From Polaribacter cellanae (GTDB lineage: Bacteria; Bacteroidota; Bacteroidia; Flavobacteriales; Flavobacteriaceae), in NCBI RefSeq assembly GCF_017569185.1, contig NZ_CP071869.1, forward strand, positions 3,400,001 to 3,464,000: 64,000 nt of DNA. The letters run 5' to 3'. Below the pieces are notes generated by a model. The model ran no database searches. It saw nothing but the letters and a program-made list of their open reading frames with translations, and had not been told where the DNA came from. Both the position numbers and the translations under genes were made by a program. Every line of letters starts with the position of its first letter. Within the stretch, counting starts at the first letter, position 1. This document shows, one piece after another, positions 62,234-64,000 of this stretch.

Positions 62234-63991
62234 TTAAAAATCGAACTTATACGTAACACCTCCTAAAATTTGAAAACCTTGTGTGTCGAAATTGGCAAAA
62301 CGTTGGTATTTTGTATTTAAAATGTTGTTAGCTCTTATAAATGCAGAAAATTTATCGTTAAAGTGGTAACCGCCATTTAAATTTACATCTATAAAAGAAT
62401 TAATGGTTTGTATACCTTTAAAACTGGATGGAAACAAACCATTGTAAAGAGCATCTTTTCGTTCGCTAACATAAAAAATATTGGTAGTTACAAACCATTT
62501 CTCTTCTTTATATTTCCCTAAAAAAGAGGCTTGTAAAGAGGGTAAATTCCATTTTCCGATGGCATTTGTTATGCTATAATTATCTAGTTGAACTTGTGTG
62601 CTAAAAGATAACTTTTTTGAAAAATCATATTCAATTTCGCCAAAAAATGATGTTGTTTTTACATCGTCATAATAGATAGAAAAAGAATTTCCATATTCGT
62701 AACCCGCTAAAGTTTGTCCATTTATAGAAGCATTTGTTCCATTTGATTTTGAGTTGTTTCTTAAAAATAACGGTTTGTCTTCTTCCTTTATACTACTTGC
62801 TTTTAAATTGTAGCTAATGTCGTTTGTAATTTTTCCTTGTAAGCCAATAAATAAGTTAGAGGTTTCTGCAGTTTGAGTGATAAATAATGTTGGCGAAACA
62901 TATTGGTTTTCTTCTGTAAACTGTTTGTAAGTATTTGTATGTAAGTTTCCAGTAATTCCTCCATAAATATTTACATAATTTTTAAGTATTGATCTTTGTG
63001 CAAACACATCTGGAAATAAAAAGACATTGTTCGCTTCGTTTTCTGTATCTATAGAGCCATACATTTTTAAACCTGCTTTTATGGCAAAACCAGCGTAGTT
63101 TAGCTTGTATTCTGGAAAAATTTTTACGGTTAAAGTTGTGTAATTTATGTTGCTTGTGTTTTCGTAATTTCTATCGAAACTTCCGCTTAAATATTCTAAT
63201 CCAGTTTCTACTGAAATGTCGTTTAAATTGTTACTTAAAAATCTTAATGGAAGGTTTAACTTGGCATCGAAATTTGCGAGCATTTCTTTGCTTTCAAACA
63301 AATCTGTAAAGTAAGAAAACGAAACTTTTCCATAATCTATATAAGAATCGTGGAATTTAAAATCTCCAGCTACTTTAAAATAATTGTATTTTTGTTCTTC
63401 TTCGATGGTGTTTAGAACAGACGTATTAAAAACTAAATCTGGCAAACCATACCAATTGTATTTATTTAATTCGGCATGTAAGCTCACTTTCCAATCGAAA
63501 TAACGATCTACTTGTTTGTAAAAAACAGCTCCTTTAAAATTTGAAAAATTACTATTTAATTTAGAGTTTCTAATATTTTCTTGCGATGCTGCATATTTTG
63601 CAGATACCCCATATTCATTATTAAAACGGGTGTTTTTATATAAAAAAGCTTCTACATAAGGGCTTCCATAATTTCCATATCCTGTTGCTAAATAATTGTT
63701 ATAGATTCTTTCTTTTACACCAACACTAATTCCTTTAATTGCGCCAGTTTTTGGAATAAAAGTAGAGGCTACTGGTGCAGCATAAATACGGTACTCTAAT
63801 TTTTTCTTTTTGCTCTTTCCTAATAATTTAATTTTAGGGTTTTTATTTATTTTTTTACCGTCTGCAATTTCTGGGTTAAACTTTGTAACCACATTTACAA
63901 CTTCTGTTTTAACAGTGTCTTTCTTTTGTTTCTGACCATTTGTTGCCCAGAAACTTAATAAAATAAGTAATGTTAGAAAACCTTTTTTCAT
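62234..63991 (-). CDS. TonB-dependent receptor-like outer-membrane protein
   Basis: 585 residues: signal peptide MKKGFLTLLILLSFWATNG, a basic/VNVVTKFNPEIADGK segment, then a beta barrel with many aromatic-ended strands (GVSAKYAASQENIRNS, FKVAGDFKFHDSYIDYGKVSFSYFTDLF, FIRANNILNTKYQRF) ending GGVTYKFDF. The RANNILNTKYQ motif and terminal Phe are typical of TonB-dependent receptors, but no plug domain or carboxypeptidase-like domain is visible, so transport is uncertain. Complete: the start lies 9 bases inside the window. Confidence 0.8.
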   Translation of the reverse strand: MKKGFLTLLILLSFWATNGQKQKKDTVKTEVVNVVTKFNPEIADGKKINKNPKIKLLGKSKKKKLEYRIYAAPVASTFIPKTGAIKGISVGVKERIYNNYLATGYGNYGSPYVEAFLYKNTRFNNEYGVSAKYAASQENIRNSKLNSNFSNFKGAVFYKQVDRYFDWKVSLHAELNKYNWYGLPDLVFNTSVLNTIEEEQKYNYFKVAGDFKFHDSYIDYGKVSFSYFTDLFESKEMLANFDAKLNLPLRFLSNNLNDISVETGLEYLSGSFDRNYENTSNINYTTLTVKIFPEYKLNYAGFAIKAGLKMYGSIDTENEANNVFLFPDVFAQRSILKNYVNIYGGITGNLHTNTYKQFTEENQYVSPTLFITQTAETSNLFIGLQGKITNDISYNLKASSIKEEDKPLFLRNNSKSNGTNASINGQTLAGYEYGNSFSIYYDDVKTTSFFGEIEYDFSKKLSFSTQVQLDNYSITNAIGKWNLPSLQASFLGKYKEEKWFVTTNIFYVSERKDALYNGLFPSSFKGIQTINSFIDVNLNGGYHFNDKFSAFIRANNILNTKYQRFANFDTQGFQILGGVTYKFDF

Positions 63992-64000
63992 TATTATTGT

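Overview
The window is AT-rich chromosomal DNA of a marine-type member of the Flavobacteriaceae (Bacteroidota), closest in style to Polaribacter or Tenacibaculum; the genus is an inference. The evidence is the gene content (a long FtsZ ending in SFLHDNVD, a SecDF fusion, a T9SS sorting domain, GLPGLI-like lipoproteins, a TonB-dependent receptor, M56/BlaI pairs), promoters of the Bacteroidota type (TTG, 19-22 bases, TAnnTTTG), and many dispersed palindromic repeats between genes. No tRNA, rRNA, CRISPR array or prophage was seen.

Layout. 1-9300 (+): the division and cell wall (dcw) cluster murD (5' end cut), ftsW, murG, murC, ftsQ, ftsA, ftsZ. 9500-24600: mixed housekeeping genes (aminotransferase, acyl desaturase, rsmG, lysS, obgE, an hpt-adk fusion) with lipoproteins, a BlaI/M56 regulatory pair and a structured small-RNA candidate at 17326-17432. 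24600-38300: secDF, fhs, an IS110-family element with readable bridge-RNA guides, recQ, mdh and gyrB. 38600-39640: a toxin-antitoxin pair with a frameshifted toxin between two direct copies of a palindromic repeat. 41930-47212: the gatC-gatA-gatB::aspS operon. 47974-56120: the trp operon E-G-D-C-F-B-A with a Trp-codon attenuator. 56100-64000 (-): FKBP isomerase, DoxX, an M28 peptidase, a 5'-degraded gene, a frameshifted M43 metalloprotease, a TPR protein and an outer-membrane receptor.

The most striking system is the asparagine transamidation operon. Its leader encodes a 15-residue peptide with eight Asn codons (MTNNNNNRNFNTPNL). Next come an antiterminator segment and a rho-independent terminator that share the same stem, then gatC, gatA and one 1117-residue protein joining GatB to aspartyl-tRNA synthetase. 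The synthetase carries the RDHG motif associated with non-discriminating AspRS. Together these suggest a covalently tethered transamidosome whose expression is set by the Asn-tRNA it makes. A second leader, with three tandem Trp codons, precedes the trp operon by the same logic.

A second theme is that intergenic repeats have been absorbed into proteins. A bipartite TCCCAAAGGGA-type element sits between consecutive genes at five places and supplies the N-termini of MurC and TrpE and the C-termini of MurG and TrpG. Another repeat family supplies the GatB-AspRS linker, so repeat read-through may have created that fusion.
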